Source of the DNA: Maratus speciosus
Lineage: Eukaryota > Arthropoda > Arachnida > Araneae > Salticidae
Reading direction: 5' to 3'
Assembly: GCA_963932465.1 (NCBI GenBank)
Contig: OZ010791.1
Span: 155,975,915 to 156,039,914, forward strand
Length of the DNA stretch: 64,000 bases
Under the pieces are notes generated by a model, which saw nothing but the letters and a program-made list of their open reading frames with translations, ran no database searches and was not told the DNA's origin. Position numbers and translations under genes: made by a program. Below, in pieces: positions 21,754 to 33,109 of this stretch (positions are counted from its first letter, which is position 1; each line of letters begins with the position of its first letter).

Positions 21754-22100
21754 ATACCGGGTGTCCTAAAAAGGACTGACTGATTTTAAAATTCAATAAC
21801 TTGCAAACGGGAGAGATATTTAAAAAATTCTTGCAGGAGCATTATGTATGACGTCAAGAGTTTTTTTCACTGTGATTCTCGAATTTAGTCTGAATTACAA
21901 ACAATAGGTGGCGCTGCGAACAATATCCGCTAAATCCGTACCCTATTTTTGACCCACTCAATACATTTTAATCTCCTTTTTTGGCATGGGAGATGAAAAG
22001 GCCAAAAATTCCAACTTGAACTCAGCGCTCATTGCTTGCAGCGCCATCTGTTGTTTGTAATTCGAAGTTAATTCTAGAATCACGGTAAAAAAAAAAAAAA
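21754..22100. mobile_element. Truncated CCGGGTGTCC element with palindromic core
   Basis: It starts ataccgggtgtcctaaaaag, a terminus like that of TA-flanked elements at 61244. Inverted arms tgaattacaaacaatagg with tggcgctgc (21890-21917) and gcagcgccatctgttgtttg (22038) extend to gtgattctcgaatt and its inverse. The other terminus is not visible. Confidence 0.5.
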
Positions 22101-22619
22101 ACTCCTATGAACAATTTATGAACAATTTATATTAACTGCTGTGTTGGAAGATAGCAGCAATCAATAAAATCGTCTTTAAAGTCCACTGTATAAGTGACTG
22201 TTGGGTATGTTGCACATATGCAACGCGGTGATACAAAGGGTTAAATTTCAATATTAAAACTGATGTGCCTAATTGTATAACTATGACATCCACATGTGGT
22301 TATAATAAAATGTCTCACATATAAAATGGAATGTGGTAAAACGTACAAATTTTAAAATAATACGGAAATAAGACTTAGCATTTGTATAGCATTCAGCATG
22401 AAAATATTTCATTATTTTTTTGCACTGATAACAGTATGCTTTGTGCTACAAAAACTAATATACAGTACCTTGTAAATATTTTGGTATTCAAAACGTTATT
22501 TGATTTACTTAAATCGAGATATATCCGTGCAATTCTCATCATCATAAACTAACTTCCTTGCTTTCAAAAAACGATTTTTAGATTAGTCGAAAATAGACCG
22601 GGTTGGCGGCTCCACAAAC
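22101..22619. other. AT-rich stretch, nothing recognised
   Basis: No supported feature. Confidence 0.35.
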
Positions 22620-22952
22620 TCAAGTTCACGGCCGAAATTTTAGGATTAGTCAAAACTCGATTAGCATATTAAAATGCAACTGTTCTGCCAAGTTCTGTCT
22701 TGGTGAAAACCAAAGAATATGTACTGTAGTGACAGACCCGGTCGATTGGTAGATTTCCCATTATGTTTCCCTGCAGCCAGGCCTTCAAGTTTGTTACCTT
22801 TGAGTGTAGAAAAACACAATGGTAAACTTACCAAACAACCAATAAAATTTGGTCTGCAGGTGGTTTCCACCAAGATATGACTTAGCAGATCAGTTGCATT
22901 TTAATATGCTGATTGAGTTTTAATTAATCCTAAAATTTCAGGTGTGAACTCG
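22620..22952. mobile_element. Palindromic miniature element
   Basis: The arms 22620-22716 and 22858-22952 are inverted: both contain gaaattttaggatta and gcatattaaaatgcaact in mirror order. The loop of about 140 bp is less symmetric. A 70-codon minus-strand frame is a by-product. The superfamily is unknown. Confidence 0.6.
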
Positions 22953-23580
22953 ATATGGTTCTTACATTCAAAAGCATTCAATAAATTTACCACGAAATAT
23001 TATCCTACTCTACTTAATTTATCGAATAAAATCATTTTCAAGTACTGCTTAGACTATGATAATATGATAAAATGAAATATATTAAAATTAAACTACGAGA
23101 AGGCGTAATTGCAGAATCATATTAAGTCACATTAAGAGTAACAAATATTTCAGACTCTCAAAATGGTGTATAAAGGAGAAATTAAGCATGGTATCTTTAA
23201 CATCAGGAAGATTAAAATAAACTAATCCCAAAAGAATCCTTATCTGGAAAAAATATTTTTTAAACGGTCTAGAATAAACGAAATTTCCATTTCAGGAAGC
23301 TTATAGTCGTAGTTTGATGCAGGCTCTAAAATTATTCCTAAAAGAGATTTTTCAAACGTAATTCCATAGATGGTGAAGAAATTTTCAAGAAATTTTAGGT
23401 GATTCTTAAAGAAATATTTTTCGCCTCTCAATAGCGCGAAAGTTTCTGCCATGTTCACGAACTCATTTTTGAACGCAAAAGCATGAAATTGGTAGGCATA
23501 ACAATTGAAATGAATTGGAAACAATAGCGTTTTTCATTGTTCTATAAATGTATTATTTTCAGATATATGTAGAATTGTAA
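22953..23580. repeat. Old direct repeat shared with 26880-27380 and 28490-28680
   Basis: Ordered weak matches include cccaaaagaatc-ttat, ctaaaattattcct, ttcaaa-gtaat-cca and gaaat-ttcaagaaatttt. The copies are old and rich in small gaps. No coding signal is shared between them. Confidence 0.4.
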
Positions 23581-24711
23581 GGTTTCCCGCTTAAATCGGG
23601 GTGTGGTGACCTCAGATGAGGGCGGTAGCGTGACGTGATCTCCTCAGAGCCGTGATGACAAAGATTTTAGTAAGATGAAAAATTGAAAGTTTTATTTTCG
23701 TAAAACAACAAACACTCTTGGCTAAATATATTGTCAACACTGATACAACAAAATACGTAAGAATTTAGTTTGATAAAATGAAGATTTAGTAAGGTAGGAG
23801 AATCTGATAAAAGTTCTTGACAGAATAATAAGTCAGAGTCCGGATTAGGTATTTCAAGAGTCTCTGTGAAACACTATGATCCCTTCAAAGTAAAATATGT
23901 CCTTTAGAAGTGCAGACTAGCAGTCATCCGTTCGATCAGCTTCTCCGCTGACAAGAACCCAGCTGTAACTCAGCTGATCGGCTTTGTAACCGTTGAGAGA
24001 ACAATCTCCTCTACCCCGCGGAGCGATCTCCGTAAAAAGCCTAGAGAGAATATTTTCTCTCCCCTAGATTGAAGAACCTCTTTTGAGTTTTAGCTTTCGC
24101 TAACTCTTCTAGTCTAATCATCATCTGATCTCCTCAGAGATCTGGTATATATCCTTAATTTCTCTCTGGAAAACAATGCGAGTTTCCAACATCCGCTGGC
24201 ATTGGTTCGCCTGTCAAACTCCTTTTGACAGCTGACCTCCTAATGGCTAGGCGAGGCCCTACAAACTTTTTGCACACGAAACTCTCCTGTCAAAGTATGC
24301 AATGTCGAGAAGCACTTACTGGCATATTTCGGTGTCACAAAGTGGGAACCAGGTGGCCCTCCCTTTATCTATGCTGTTCCAAAGTGTCACCTTCGTAAGA
24401 TCGATGCGTCCTGAAGTTATTTACTTTTATGTTACCGGCAAACTCTGAGACTTCGACAAATTTTCTAGTGTCTCTCACGAATACATGGAGTCTCCATAGG
24501 CCGTGATTCTGTACCATTTATGAGGGGTTTTACATGTGGAAAACTGTGAAAAGGCTAAGTTTCCACACGAGCTCCAAATACTCTAGACACCAGTATTTTA
24601 AAGTAATTTCCTTCGCCTTATCTAATGGCAGTAAAATCTGTGATTAAAGATGGCGAAATAAATTGTAAGAAATTAGTGGTGTCCAGGGTATTTTGAGCCC
24701 TGATTTACGCG
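23581..24711. mobile_element. Element with inverted ends split by LTR-like DNA
   Basis: ggtttcccgcttaaatcggg (23581) and ccctgatttacgcgggatac (from 24698) are imperfect inverted repeats. The outer right flank ctggcaacact resembles hAT-like ends seen elsewhere in the window. These ends appear to be halves of a small element separated by the LTR-like block 23602-24685. Confidence 0.4.
23602..24685 (-). repeat. Candidate solo LTR
   Basis: On the minus strand the block starts TGGACACCAC and ends GGTCACCACA, thus TG...CA. It contains an AATAAA-type polyadenylation signal (aaaataaaactttc, about 23688-23701) some 90 bp before its 3' end. At roughly 1.08 kb it is GC-richer than its surroundings and has no long frame. 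Flanking ggg on both sides may be a short target duplication. No internal retroelement sequence or second LTR is present. Confidence 0.4.
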
Positions 24712-24864
24712 GGATACCTGGCAACACTAGTTATAAGCAACTTTTGTCTCGTGATTTTTCTCTGTGTGTTGCGTGCGAACGAGCATCGATATTATTGAAA
24801 TTAACTGTCCTCAAAATATACCTTAAAAAAAAATCAAACTTCAAACTCAATTACTCAATATAAT

Positions 24865-25165
24865 TAATTAATTTAGTCCAAACCCAGTTACTTTCTGTCG
24901 CATTCTTGGAATCATTTTTATTTGTGGTCCAATACATGAAATTAGCAGGTGCTTTTATTAAGCAACTATGAAATCGAATAACATTTCCTACTTTTCTTTA
25001 AAGTAAGAGGATTTTTCAAAAAATGCTGTCAAATTTGATGTTTTGAACCAAATTTCAGGACGCATCATGACAAGACAATCACTTTTTACTCATGATGTAA
25101 ACCATACATCCAGCCATAAAAAACTCCATTCAATTTCAAATCACATGCTTGCTAGTTTGATTCTT
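24865..25165 (+). mobile_element. Ancient family A TTAA element remnant
   Basis: Ordered similarities to the family survive: catgaaattagcaggtg, then an aatgctgtcaaatttgatgt box, then ttttgaaccaaattt, then ttcaatttcaaatc. The terminal repeats are gone. It is clearly older than the other copies. Confidence 0.5.
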
Positions 25166-26183
25166 TATTATTTAAAAAGATTGATGCGGAAGGGCAATTA
25201 ACTATCCCTGCAGATTCTGAAATCCCGAAGTTCTAGTAAAGCAATAGCATTTCAAAGAAACTCAGGATATAAGCACTCTCAGAAATAAAACTCTCACTTT
25301 TGACGATTGAGCAATCCTTGAGTTGTATTTCATCATTTTTGACGATCATTTCCTATCAACATCACGTGACTTTTAACGAAACGTAAACTCTCAAATATTT
25401 GACGAAAGTTTTGCCTCAATCACGGTTAGACTCAATGCATTTTAAGGAAACATTTCTTGTACCTCCTCAAATCCTGCGATTTTAACAAGTAGATATTTGC
25501 TGTTTATGTTAGTCCTGTAATAATTTATTTTAAAATAGCATTTTTCAGTGCTTTTCAGAAAATACTGAAACATAGGTAGCTATTGTTTCTTCATTAGTTA
25601 GTTTTTTAGCTGTTAAAATTTTTAGGAATGCTTATTATTATTTTATTTATTTATTTATTTATATGTTCTTGTTTGTTATGTTTTAATCCAAAAAGAATAA
25701 ATTTCCTGTGTTCTTCAAAACCATTCAAAAAGAAAATTTGGTCAATAGAAATTCAAATTTCCAGGATATCTTTTTTTTTTTTTTTTTTTAATTTTTTTAA
25801 GAAGTATATTCTGTTTTCAATCAAATTAAAAATAAACATAATTGATCCCTCTCCCCTTTATAAACAGTAAAGTGTTAAAATCTTATCCACTTACTCAAAG
25901 TGATAAAATCTCACGCAATATGCACTTCACAATTCGTTATTTGTGTGCAATAAATTAACCAGACCATATTCTAACCATTTATTGAGCAAAGAAAATTTCA
26001 CTAATAAATTATTTAATCAAGTCATAATTCTTCATTGACCATGAGAAAATCATAATAATAAATTAGCCTTACTTAAAACTTTCAGAAATTATAGCAACAC
26101 CGATAAAATTACAATCTACCTTATAAAAATATAAACACGCAGCAAAATTAACTTTAGATCAATCTAAAAGCACATATATACAA
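25166..26183. other. AT-rich stretch, nothing recognised
   Basis: A short plus-strand frame at 25628-25870 is a low-complexity product of a T run (25771-25789). No supported gene. Confidence 0.35.
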
Positions 26184-26350
26184 GTCCCCAATAGCGAGAT
26201 CGGTAGAGCAACGGTCTCCTATGCCAAAAGCCGCGGTTTCGAATCACCCCGAAGAAAACGAGAGGTGAATTTTTTCTTCCCCCTGTCAACAAATACAGGA
26301 GCTTCCGAACTGTACGATAGATGGCACCACCAGCCCCATTTTGACGAAAC
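26184..26350 (+). repeat. tRNA-derived SINE-like sequence
   Basis: atagcgagatcggtagagca gives an A-box-like motif and gcggtttcgaatcacccc a B-box-like motif at a tRNA-like spacing. A non-tRNA body follows (gaagaaaacgagaggtgaat, then a T run). The T arm has an extra base and the acceptor arm does not pair, so it is not a working tRNA gene. Confidence 0.55.
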
Positions 26351-26494
26351 TTTTGACGAAATTTATATCGTCAAGCAAATGAAGAAAGTAATTTCATCAA
26401 TTTGACGAAATATTCGTTTGGAGCAAATTCCCAGGAAACAGTTTCTTGAAAAACGAAGAAAATTTCGTGAAATTTGAATATTCATTTCTGAGTG

Positions 26495-26770
26495 TGAGCC
26501 TTGTGCCAAGCGCTTCTTTTGGGCGTCCGGAGTACCCAAGGCTCCTGGGGGCCACAGGGGTGTGAGCCCCGAACGTCGCCGGCCGTCCATCGGTTTTGCT
26601 GTCGTGACGGCAAGTTGTTCAATAGCTCAGGGTTTCAAGAGGAGTGATGCGCGTGGTGCGGTGCTCTTCTTCGATCGACAGCATGTATCTGTGTGGTGCC
26701 CTGGATAAACTAGGCCCGCATGGCGCATGTGCATAAAGGCTCCGAGAGCCTGAAACCGGATAGTTGGTAC
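26495..26770. other. GC-rich island
   Basis: The stretch ggcgtccggagtacccaagg through gctccgagagcctgaaaccg is strikingly GC-rich. Frames of 75 and 78 codons run on the minus strand but show no domain. It could be the body of a retroelement, the 5' region of one, or a first exon with promoter of a host gene outside the window. No call can be made. Confidence 0.35.
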
Positions 26771-26879
26771 GTTTTTTACCATTTAAAAATAAGTCCCTGA
26801 AATTCGTGTAGCTAAACGGAAGAAAACGCACACACACACATACTCGTATATACATGTATATTTCTTTTTAAGACTTGCC

Positions 26880-27380
26880 TAATGGCTCCAATCCACTTTC
26901 AAATGTTTTTGATATTATGATGGTCTAGTAACTTCAAAGATATCAAACTAAAGTTACATCAATGAACGTATAATTATAGATTCTCATGAAGTTACGTATT
27001 TCTTGCGATCAAAGAAATCGAATCAAATTATGCATGCAATTTAAAGCATCTATAGACGCTTAAAATCAATTACTCCCAAAAGAATCTTTATGTTAAAAGG
27101 GGAACTTTTAAATGGTTAGCGGTACACAAAACCTTTTTATTGCATCTAGTTATAGTTTAATGCCGATTCCTAAAATTATTCCTCAGAGAAATAGTTTTCA
27201 AATGTAATCCCACAGGATAGAGAAATATTCAAGAAATTTACCGTAAAAACTATTCATTTCCCAGTGAATTTGGTGAATAAAACTTATTTTTAAATATGTC
27301 TGAGATTGCGATGGTATGATAAGTTGGAAGATGTTAAAATTAAGCTCCATGAACGCATAATTATACGGGGTGATTTCTTA
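26880..27380 (+). repeat. Old tandem-like repeat, two units
   Basis: Blocks gaacgtataattatagattc (26963) and gaacgcataattatacgggg (27350) sit about 387 bp apart, each preceded by a gatgg-tatgataa or similar box. Weaker matches occur at 22985-23440 and 28490-28680. Confidence 0.4.
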
Positions 27381-27382
27381 AC

Positions 27383-27810
27383 CCTTTATGCACCGACGGT
27401 ACTTTAAGGTACCACAGTTTCCTATCCCAATTGAAACACACTCATTGAAAGCATTCGCAATGGTACTTTTAGAAAACAATAGTAACCCTGCGTATAGTAA
27501 CAATAGTAACCCTTGACCGTCACTAGATAGCAATTAGCAATAGCAGTTCCAGGAAGCTGAAAATTGTTTGCGGATCTATTTTGGCGATTGTGTGTGTTTC
27601 TTCTATTTTGTTGTCTGATCCCTTGTTGTATCCCTAACTTTTGCTTGGAAACATTTTTAATTTTAAAGATAAGGCTATATATATACTTTTTTAAACAGAT
27701 TTATTGATAATAAGTTATGCGAAATAATAATTAATTTTCTGTTTGTTTACTTCACGAAGTACTTTTCAAAGTGGTACTTTTGAGTACCGTCGAGACTAGG
27801 TTGAAGGGGA
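27383..27810. mobile_element. Element with piggyBac-like TTAACCCTTT end
   Basis: The left end reads TTAACCCTTTATGCACCGAC and then ggtactttaaggtacc. An inverse block, gtggtacttttgagtaccgt, is at 27771. The TTAACCC start is the form seen in many piggyBac elements. A matching outer right terminus was not found, so the extent is uncertain. Confidence 0.4.
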
Positions 27811-28083
27811 TTTTTACTTAGATTTTTACCGTTTGAATATATATAGTGCATAAAAACTTATATATTTATTAGGGATGCGTGGGTACTAGAGAGATGGATT
27901 TTGATACAAAGTAGTGCAAGATATAGCATGATTTATGTATGACACTAATGAATAATAAAGCAAAAAAAAAAAAAAATGTTATTTTTTTTGGCACAAATAT
28001 TGTCTTTTTTAATAACTTTAATTAGATGCCGAGTATAGCTCGTCTTTTTACTGCAAGAAGTTAAATCGGTTTTAAAAGATTTT

Positions 28084-28485
28084 TTAAGGCTGTTCTCAAA
28101 TCCAAAAGGGCAACTTTATGACATAAGTTTTAATTCATTTTTGTTCGGAAATGCATGAAACTGGCAGGTGTTGTTGTTCAGAAGCTATGTAAGCGAACCG
28201 TTTTTTTTTTTTCGTTTTTTTGCAAACGCAATAGATATTTCAGAAAATAGTGTCAAAGTGGGCGTTTTGAACCGCATTTCCGCGCGAAAGAAGAATAACC
28301 ACGCAAGTAAAGGTGGAAAAGTCTTTGTCACGTGATCAAAATCGCTTATAACCCAATAGGTAATTTGTTTATCAAAAAATGGAAGACACAGTTGGATTTC
28401 AAATCGCTTCCATAGTCAGGCCTTCCAATTTATCTTTCCGTAACGTTTTGCGCTTCTTGAGCAGAGCAGTTGATAACAGCCTTAA
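28084..28485 (+). mobile_element. TTAA miniature element, family A
   Basis: A copy of 402 bp with ends TTAAGGCTGTTCTCAAATCC and gataacagccttaa. It lacks a small piece near the 3' side (ttatctttccgtaacgtttt), where other copies have about 25 more bases. Confidence 0.85.
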
Positions 28486-29267
28486 GGGGTTTAAAAATAC
28501 ATATTTTATAAAACATCAATAGTTTTTTAGCTTAACGTCAATTTCCAAAATAATCCTGGAGAATTCCTTTTTTCAATCATAATCCGACATGATCGAGAAA
28601 TATTCAGGAAATATACCATAAAAAACTATTCAAACACCAGTGAAGTTTAGGGTTAAAAGTATTTTCGGACTGACAGATAAGATCAGAAATTTCAAGCCAT
28701 CCACTGGAATGACCTGCAGACTATTTCCCTCCCCACTTTCAAGTGTATTGGATACCTCCTACCTGTGCAGGTGTGCGTTATTTGTAAACTAACCGACAAA
28801 GAGCAACAAAAACTACCTTTTTTCCAAACCAAAGAATACCTTTGAGCTCAATGCTGTGAAGATAAATGGACATTTTAAACCACTGACAGCGGTATGTTTG
28901 TACTCAGGGGCTAATCGCTCTTAAAAGTAAAGTACAACAGTAACAGTGCTATAAGTGAAAAATGGTGATTTCCACCATAAGAGGAGATAGATTTTCGGAA
29001 GCAATGAGGATTATACAAAACTTAAAAAATAAATAAATACCTGAAAGCTCTTTTAGGATATTTTTTAGTTGTCTCATATTGGAAGATTAGATGAAATTGA
29101 AAACTAAGATATCGCGAAATGGAACCAACTCACATTTAATTTTAAAATACTTTAATCTAATATCCAAGCCTACATCAAGGAATTTGTTTTAGGCGGAAAT
29201 CTGTGCAAGAGAATCAAAACACTGTACTAAAACTAACGTCGTAAAGGAATTTTCACCTTGTTTTTAC
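28486..29267. other. Unassigned stretch
   Basis: 28490-28680 weakly matches the old repeat at 26880-27380. 28690-28990 is of mixed composition with no frame or repeat arm recognised. Confidence 0.35.
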
Positions 29268-29629
29268 TACCGTATTTTATGGAAGAAACGCCGCGACGTT
29301 TACGAGTTTAAAAGTTAATTTTTTTTTCCAAGTGCGGTGTTTACGATTTTTTTAAATACCAACTGAGTTTCCTTAATTTAAAAATTCATAAAAATATTTA
29401 AAATCGGATTTAAATATAATAAATAAAACTTCAGATATCTTAAGATATTAAAAACGAGGCATCCTACACTGCTCAGAAAACTTTCATTAAAGTTAGGTCA
29501 ATATGACGCTGTCGACAAAAGTAGCGCTCCGACGGATGCGTCGTTTACAGTGGGTGCAGCGATTACGATATTTTTAATCTTATTCAGGCCAATTTGAGGA
29601 GTGCGGCATTTCTTCCATAAAATACGGTA
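29268..29629. mobile_element. Miniature element, TACCGTATTTTATGG termini
   Basis: TACCGTATTTTATGGAAGAA (29268) is repeated in inverse at the right end (ttcttccataaaatacggta, to 29629). Inner shoulders gccgcgacg and gcggc follow the symmetry. Length 362 bp, non-coding. The superfamily is not certain. Confidence 0.7.
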
Positions 29630-29637
29630 ATATAAGC

Positions 29638-29844
29638 GTTAAAACATACATATAATTACTTAAAAGGTGATCAAAACATATAAAGATAATAGTTAATATA
29701 ACCCTGCGATCTTTCCAACGTACACGCGTTTATCTTCTTTCCCCTTTGAAAATGAGTGCGTGTGCGTTTGAAAGATCTCAGGGTTATATTAATATCTTTA
29801 TATGTTTTAACACCTTTTAAGTAATTATATATATATGTTTTAAA
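29638..29844. repeat. 207-bp near-complete palindrome
   Basis: The arms mirror each other almost to the centre near 29741: aaaacatacatataattact, acttaaaaggtg, aacatataaagata, taaccctg and gatctttc each have an inverse partner on the right. Non-coding. It is probably a foldback miniature element directly abutting the previous one. Confidence 0.65.
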
Positions 29845-29931
29845 GGAAATCTGTCCCCCTGCGTAAGCACTTCAGTTGTATATTCTTTTCAATCGCAGGG
29901 CAAAATGTTGCTGATGTTTAACCAAAATATG

Positions 29932-30640
29932 CAGGGTATCTCATTCTATCGTTGACCAATAGATAATTCCTAAATCGTTAGTTTTAGAGGTATAGTTACA
30001 GTTTCAGAAATGTTTCAAATGATAGTCTTTAAATCATATGAAAATCCATATATATAAAATTAAAATTTTTGGTACTGTGTATTAGATGGATGCAGATAGT
30101 AAATCGCCAAATATTGTTCCTGTTCCTATCATTTGTATCGAATTCGTTTCATTCAAAATATAAGCGTTTTACTCATTTCATTTCAAATACTAAAAAAAAA
30201 GAAAAAAGATAGAAAGAAAAGAAGAGAAAAGGAAGAAAGGAAAGAAAAAGAAAAGAAAAAGAAAGAAAAAGAAAAGAAAAAGAAAAGAAAAAGAAAAGAA
30301 AAAGAAAAGAATGAAATAATCCCATGAACCAAAATTCTTCATTTCAACATCAAAGAAGTGTTCTTATTTACACACACGAAAAGTAATAGCTGCTTTTGTT
30401 AAGGGAAAAAGTGCTATTGGCGAGATTTGCGGGTGCCAATTTTTGTTTTCTGTCAATGGGATCAATAACTTATATTTTAAAATATTTTCGTGCTCTAACA
30501 AGAAAAATAGTAAAAATCCCATTCTTCTATAGCCAAAACATATCGAGTTATAATACTTTGGATTTTAAGAATTCTCAGCTTTTTCTTGCATTAAAAATGA
30601 GTTTTTCATTTCTTAGTGAAGCAAGATAAGTTTTATGCCA
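29932..30640 (+). mobile_element. Left-end copy of the CAGGGTGTCC element family
   Basis: cagggtatctcattctatcg, then taattcctaaatcgttagtt and tatagttacagtttcagaaa align with the left end of 61244-63185. Further on, gtaaaaatcccattcttcta (30510) aligns with 59523 and 61486. The right terminus is not seen. The polypurine tract 30189-30311 lies inside. Confidence 0.5.
30189..30311 (+). repeat. Polypurine tract, (AAAAG)n-like
   Basis: About 120 bases are A and G only except for one T (aaaaaagatagaaag). It reads as lysine/glutamate-rich peptide in frame, which is meaningless. Long mirror-like purine tracts can form triplex DNA; that is inference. Confidence 0.75.
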
Positions 30641-30839
30641 GTTTTGTTTTTCCCCTGACACATTGTTAGTACTTTAATTACGGATCTGGAGTCTAATTCC
30701 GTAACTTATATTTATTTTTCTTTGTTTTAATTTTTTTTTATGTACGTTAAAAGCGAAACAAAGAATGTGCTAAACTATACGAAAATAAAATAATAATAAA
30801 ATAAAACAAATAAATAAAAGACAAATATTCCATCTAAGG

Positions 30840-31057
30840 CTGAGACCTGTGCAAAAATTATGGTAAATCAGTTTAAAGAAAGTGGTAAAAAAGAAAAAAA
30901 AAATGATGGCAGAAGATTCGAACGCGACAGAGAGTGGAACAAAGTTAATTAAAAACATTAATTGAAGTACATAAGAAAAAATAAACTCATAGAAAGAGAA
31001 TATGAGAAAATACGAAAATATTTCACAATTAAGAAGAGAAAAAATATTAAATATATA

Positions 31058-31093
<36 letters not shown>

Positions 31094-31186
31094 AATCAAA
31101 TAAAGAAAAAGAGGAAAAAATATTTTATTCCCAGATAGGATTTAAGAACAAAAAAGAAACAAAGCGATATAATAAGCAACTCTTAA

Positions 31187-31259
<73 letters not shown>

Positions 31260-32345
31260 TTTATCGGCATGAGAACTGAGACTGAGAGGTATGCAAAAAT
31301 TATGGTAAATCAGTTTAATGAAAGCGGTACAAGAGAAAAAAATTGCTGCAGAAGATTTTAACATGACGGAGGGAGAAACAAAGTTAGGTAATTAAAAACA
31401 TTAATTGAAGTAAGATAAGAAAAAAAATGCTGTTATAGAAAGGGAATATGAGAAAATATGGAACGGTTTCAACAATGAGATGAGAAAAAGTATTAAATGT
31501 AATAATAAATATATGTTTTATCAAATAAAGAAAATGAGAAGAAAAAATGTTTCGATTTATAAAAGAAAGAATGAACAAAGCGATATAATAAACAGTTCTC
31601 AATAAAAATCGATAAATATTCTATCTTCACGAAAACTGACATTGCGACGTATGCAAAAATTACGGTAAATAAGTTTAATGAAAGATGTAAAAAGAAAATA
31701 ATAATAATAATAAATGATGGCAGAAGGTTTGAACACGCCAGAGAGAGAAACAAAGTTGATTAAAAACATTTATTGAAGTAGATAAGGAAAAAGTAATGTT
31801 ATAGAAAGGGAATATGAGAAAATTTGAAAAAGTTTCACAATTGAGATGAGAAAAACTATTACATGTATCAAAAAATATATGTTTAATCAAATAAAGAAAA
31901 CTAGAAGAAAAAAGAGGAAACATATTTTATTCCCAGATAAGGATTTTATTTTAAGAACAAAAAATGGACAAAACGATATAATAAACAGTTCTCAAGGAAA
32001 ATCGGTAAATATTCTATCTTCACGAGAACTGAGATTTAGACGTATAGAAAAATTATGGTAAATCAGGTTAATGAAAGATGTAAAAAAGAAATAAATGGTG
32101 GCAGAAGGTTTAAACACGACAGAGAGAGAAACAAAGTTAATTAAAAACATTAATCGAAGTAAATAAAAAAAAATAATGTTATAGAAAGAGAATATGAGAA
32201 AATATGAAAAAGTTTCACAATTAAGAAGAGAAAGAAGTACTAAATGTATCAAAAGATGTATATTTTATCAAATAAAGAAAATGAGACGGAAAAACATTTT
32301 AGTCTCAGATAAGATTTATTTTAAGAACAAAGAATGAACAAAACT
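30840..32345 (+). repeat. Purine-rich tandem array, four units
   Basis: The marker aaaaattatggtaaat or its variant recurs at about 30854, 31295, 31655 and 32048. Each unit repeats a fixed order: gaaag-ggtaaaa, gatggcagaag, acaaagttaattaaaaacatt, atagaaagagaatatgagaa and caaataaagaaaa. The strong purine excess on this strand gives spurious hydrophobic frames on the other strand. Confidence 0.75.
31203..31257. repeat. (TA)n microsatellite
   Basis: About 27 TA dinucleotides after a poly(A) run, within the first unit of the purine-rich tandem array. Confidence 0.9.
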
Positions 32346-32365
32346 GTTAAACAGGTAGAACAGCC

Positions 32366-32697
32366 TTAAGGCTGTACTCAAATCCAAAAGGGCAACTTTA
32401 TAACATAAGTTTTAATTCATTTGTGATCGGAAATGCATGAAACTAGAAGTGTTGCTGTTCAGAAACTATGTAATTGAGCTGTTTTTTTCCATTTTTTTGC
32501 AAACGCAATAGATCTTTCAGAAAATATTCTCAAAGTGGCGTGTTTTGAACCGAATTTTCGCGCCGAAGAAGAATAACCACTTAAAGAAGGGTGAAAAACA
32601 TCTTTGTCACGTGATCAAAATCACTTCTCGAAAAGTAATTTATTTATCAAAAAATGGAAAATATAGTTCGATTCCAAACCGCTTCCACAGTCAGGCC
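32366..32697 (+). mobile_element. TTAA miniature element, family A, 3' truncated
   Basis: It starts TTAAGGCTGTACTCAAATCC and follows the family to cttccacagtcaggcc, where it meets the next copy tail to tail. About 100 bp of its 3' end are lost. Confidence 0.8.
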
Positions 32698-33109
32698 AAG
32701 CCTGTTATCAACAGCTCTGCTCAACGTTTCGACGCATTTACAAACTCATTTTTTAACGGAAATGTATAAAACTGGAAGGCCTGACTATGGAAGCAATTTG
32801 GAATCGAACTGTGTTTTTCATTTTTTGATAAATTACCTATTGAGTTATAAGCGATTCTGATCACGTGACAAAGACATTTTTCACCCTTCCTTGAGTGGTT
32901 ATTCTTCTTTCGCGCGGAAATTCGGTTCAAAATGCCTACTTCGACACTATTTTCTGAAAGATCTATTGCGTTCGCAAAAAAAACGGAAAAGTCAGTTCGA
33001 TTACATAGTTTCTGAACAACAACACTTGCTAGTTTCATGCATTTCCGAACAAAAATGAATTAAAACTTATGTAATAAAGTTGCCCTTTTGGATTTGAGAA
33101 CAGCCTTAA
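32698..33109 (-). mobile_element. TTAA miniature element, family A
   Basis: A nearly complete minus-orientation copy. The left end aagcctgttatcaac is a degraded form of the family end; the right end gagaacagccttaa is intact. It is fused to the previous copy. Confidence 0.8.

Noticed and set aside
23602..24685. A complete LTR retrotransposon
   Set aside because: There is no second LTR and no gag or pol motif nearby; only a solo LTR candidate can be supported.
26184..26260. A real tRNA gene
   Set aside because: The B box has an extra base and no acceptor stem forms; a SINE-like body follows.
26363..26855. Minus-strand frames of 75-78 codons in the GC-rich island
   Set aside because: No domain recognised and neighbouring frames are equally open; kept only as an unassigned island.
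30133..30327. A lysine/glutamate-rich frame resembling a nuclear coiled coil
   Set aside because: It is a translation of the polypurine tract.
30770..32252. Several minus-strand open frames of 72-109 codons that look hydrophobic
   Set aside because: They lie in the purine-rich tandem array and microsatellites; the repeated peptide words simply reflect the DNA repeat.
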